From: Thermus oshimai DSM 12092
GTDB lineage: Bacteria > Deinococcota > Deinococci > Deinococcales > Thermaceae
Length of the DNA stretch: 64,000 nt
Reading direction: 5' to 3'
NCBI RefSeq assembly: GCF_000373145.1
Contig: NZ_KB890603.1
Span: 248,001-312,000, forward strand
This document shows, piece after piece, positions 63,242 to 64,000 of the stretch. Every line of letters begins with the position of its first letter. Position 1 is the first letter of the stretch. Under the pieces are notes generated by a model. It worked only from the letters and a program-made list of their open reading frames with translations. It searched no databases and had not been told where the DNA came from. Both the position numbers and the translations under genes were made by a program.

Positions 63242-64000
63242 GCGTGGGCACGGAGCTCATCTACGGGGAGACCCTGGACACCAACACCGCGGAGATCGCC
63301 CGCGCCCTCAAGCCCTACGCCCTAAAGGTGGAAAGGACGCTGCGGATCGTGGACGAGGTGGGCCCCCTGGCGGAGGCGGTGCGGGAGGCCTGGGGGAGGG
63401 CTCGGCTTTTGGTCCTCTCCGGGGGCTTAGGCCCCACCCCGGACGACGTGACCCGGGAGGCGGTGGCCCTGGCCCTGGGGGAGCCTTTGGAGCTGGACGA
63501 GGAGGTGCTTTCGGAGATCCGGGCCCTTTTCCAGGCCCGGGGCCGCCCCATGCCCGAGGCCAACCGCAAGCAGGCCCTTAAGATCCCTTCCGCCCGCTGG
63601 CTGAAAAACCCCCGGGGCACCGCCCCCGGGTGGTGGGTGAGGAAGGAGGGGAAGGACCTCGTCCTCCTGCCCGGGCCCCCTTCCGAGTGGCGGCCCATGT
63701 GGGCGGAGGTCCTTCCCGCCCTCGGCATCCCCCGCCGCCCCTACGCGGAGCGGGTTTTCAAGACCTGGGGCATCGGGGAGTCGGAGATCGTGGAACGGCT
63801 GGGCGAGCTCTTTGTGAGGGAAGAGGGGCTGGAGGTGGGCACCTACCCCAAGGCCCACGGGGTGGAGGTGGTCCTAAGGGGGGAGGAGGCCCGGGTGGTG
63901 GAGCTTGCGGAAAAGGTGAAGAAAAAACTCCTAAAGGAGATCTGGGGCGAGGGGGAGCTCACCTTGGCCGAGGCGGTGAAGCGCCGCCTGGAGCTGGAGG
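63220..64000 (+). CDS. cinA: competence/damage-inducible protein CinA, N-terminal part (runs off window)
   Basis: About 260 residues visible; the gene continues past the window end. MERAEILGVGTELIYGETLDTNTAEIAR and VLSGGLGPTPDDVTREAVALALGEP belong to the MoaB-like (COG1058) domain of CinA; NRKQALKIPSARWLKNPRGTAPGWWVRKEG and LLPGPPSEWRPMW follow. The C-terminal deamidase domain is outside. It starts within ygfZ with a GGGGGGAAGC ribosome site. In Thermus cinA lies near ligT and recA. Confidence 0.95.
   Translation, partial: MERAEILGVGTELIYGETLDTNTAEIARALKPYALKVERTLRIVDEVGPLAEAVREAWGRARLLVLSGGLGPTPDDVTREAVALALGEPLELDEEVLSEIRALFQARGRPMPEANRKQALKIPSARWLKNPRGTAPGWWVRKEGKDLVLLPGPPSEWRPMWAEVLPALGIPRRPYAERVFKTWGIGESEIVERLGELFVREEGLEVGTYPKAHGVEVVLRGEEARVVELAEKVKKKLLKEIWGEGELTLAEAVKRRLELE

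Overview
The window is a piece of a Thermus chromosome. Very high GC, strong G/C bias at third codon positions, tightly packed genes with 4-30 bp overlaps, and many promoters of the form TAnnnT, 6-7 nt, then the start codon all fit this genus. So do close matches remembered from T. thermophilus proteins (Ndx1 Nudix hydrolase, SlpA S-layer protein, CinA). The species cannot be named from sequence alone. No tRNA, rRNA operon, insertion sequence, prophage or CRISPR array was found.

Layout. 1-5.4 kb: 3' part of alaS, a polytopic membrane protein, ruvX, mltG, an orphan sugar ABC permease, a small envelope protein and a P-loop protein. 5.4-9.9 kb: a leftward arginine/carbamoyl-phosphate group, argG-argH-N-acetylglutamate synthase-carA, with a promoter before argG and a second promoter plus leader ORF before carA. 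10.0-13.9 kb: a secreted pair, a large lipoprotein and a lipoprotein-type subtilisin, preceded by a 14-codon coupled leader. 14-19.2 kb: sucA-sucB-lpd, the 2-oxoglutarate dehydrogenase complex. 19.3-25.8 kb: enoyl-CoA hydratase, ruvA, small housekeeping genes, rlmB, an M20 peptidase, a ROK sugar kinase. 25.8-34.6 kb: a SARP-like regulator divergent from a six-gene secreted/outer-membrane locus resembling a chaperone-usher fibre system. 34.6-40.9 kb: folE, a left-handed beta-helix protein, ndx1, bipA, an overlooked 24-codon gene, a degenerate-GGDEF membrane protein, rarA and a lipoprotein. 40.9-47.4 kb: the second orphan sugar permease, ppdK, nrfA-nrfH (nitrite reduction to ammonia) and a CaiB/BaiF CoA-transferase. 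47.5-53.4 kb: the SRP RNA gene, an ABC exporter pair, an M29 aminopeptidase, a degenerate E2-like protein and uvrB. 53.4-58.5 kb: slpA and glmS, divergent. 58.5-64 kb: a PhoB/PhoR/PhoU-like set, a HAD phosphatase, an MFS transporter, ygfZ, and the 5' part of cinA, which runs off the end.

Most notable points. (1) The 25.8-34.6 kb locus joins a SARP-type regulator, two direct heptamers at SARP spacing before a -10 box with no -35, a 5'-terminal mRNA hairpin, a subunit-like gene followed by a perfect 12-bp hairpin, a chaperone-like gene, a second subunit-like gene, an usher-like barrel and two lipoproteins. (2) The glmS leader carries a convincing glmS ribozyme candidate with an inserted two-hairpin arm. 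Its promoter shares -35 bases with the divergent slpA promoter. (3) NrfA has CxxCH at the catalytic haem instead of CxxCK. (4) Three small ORFs not previously called are supported by start signals, coupling or terminators (before carA, before the 10-kb lipoprotein, and after bipA). A TACACC-7 nt-GGTGTA palindrome occurs upstream of both sucA and the 24-codon gene.
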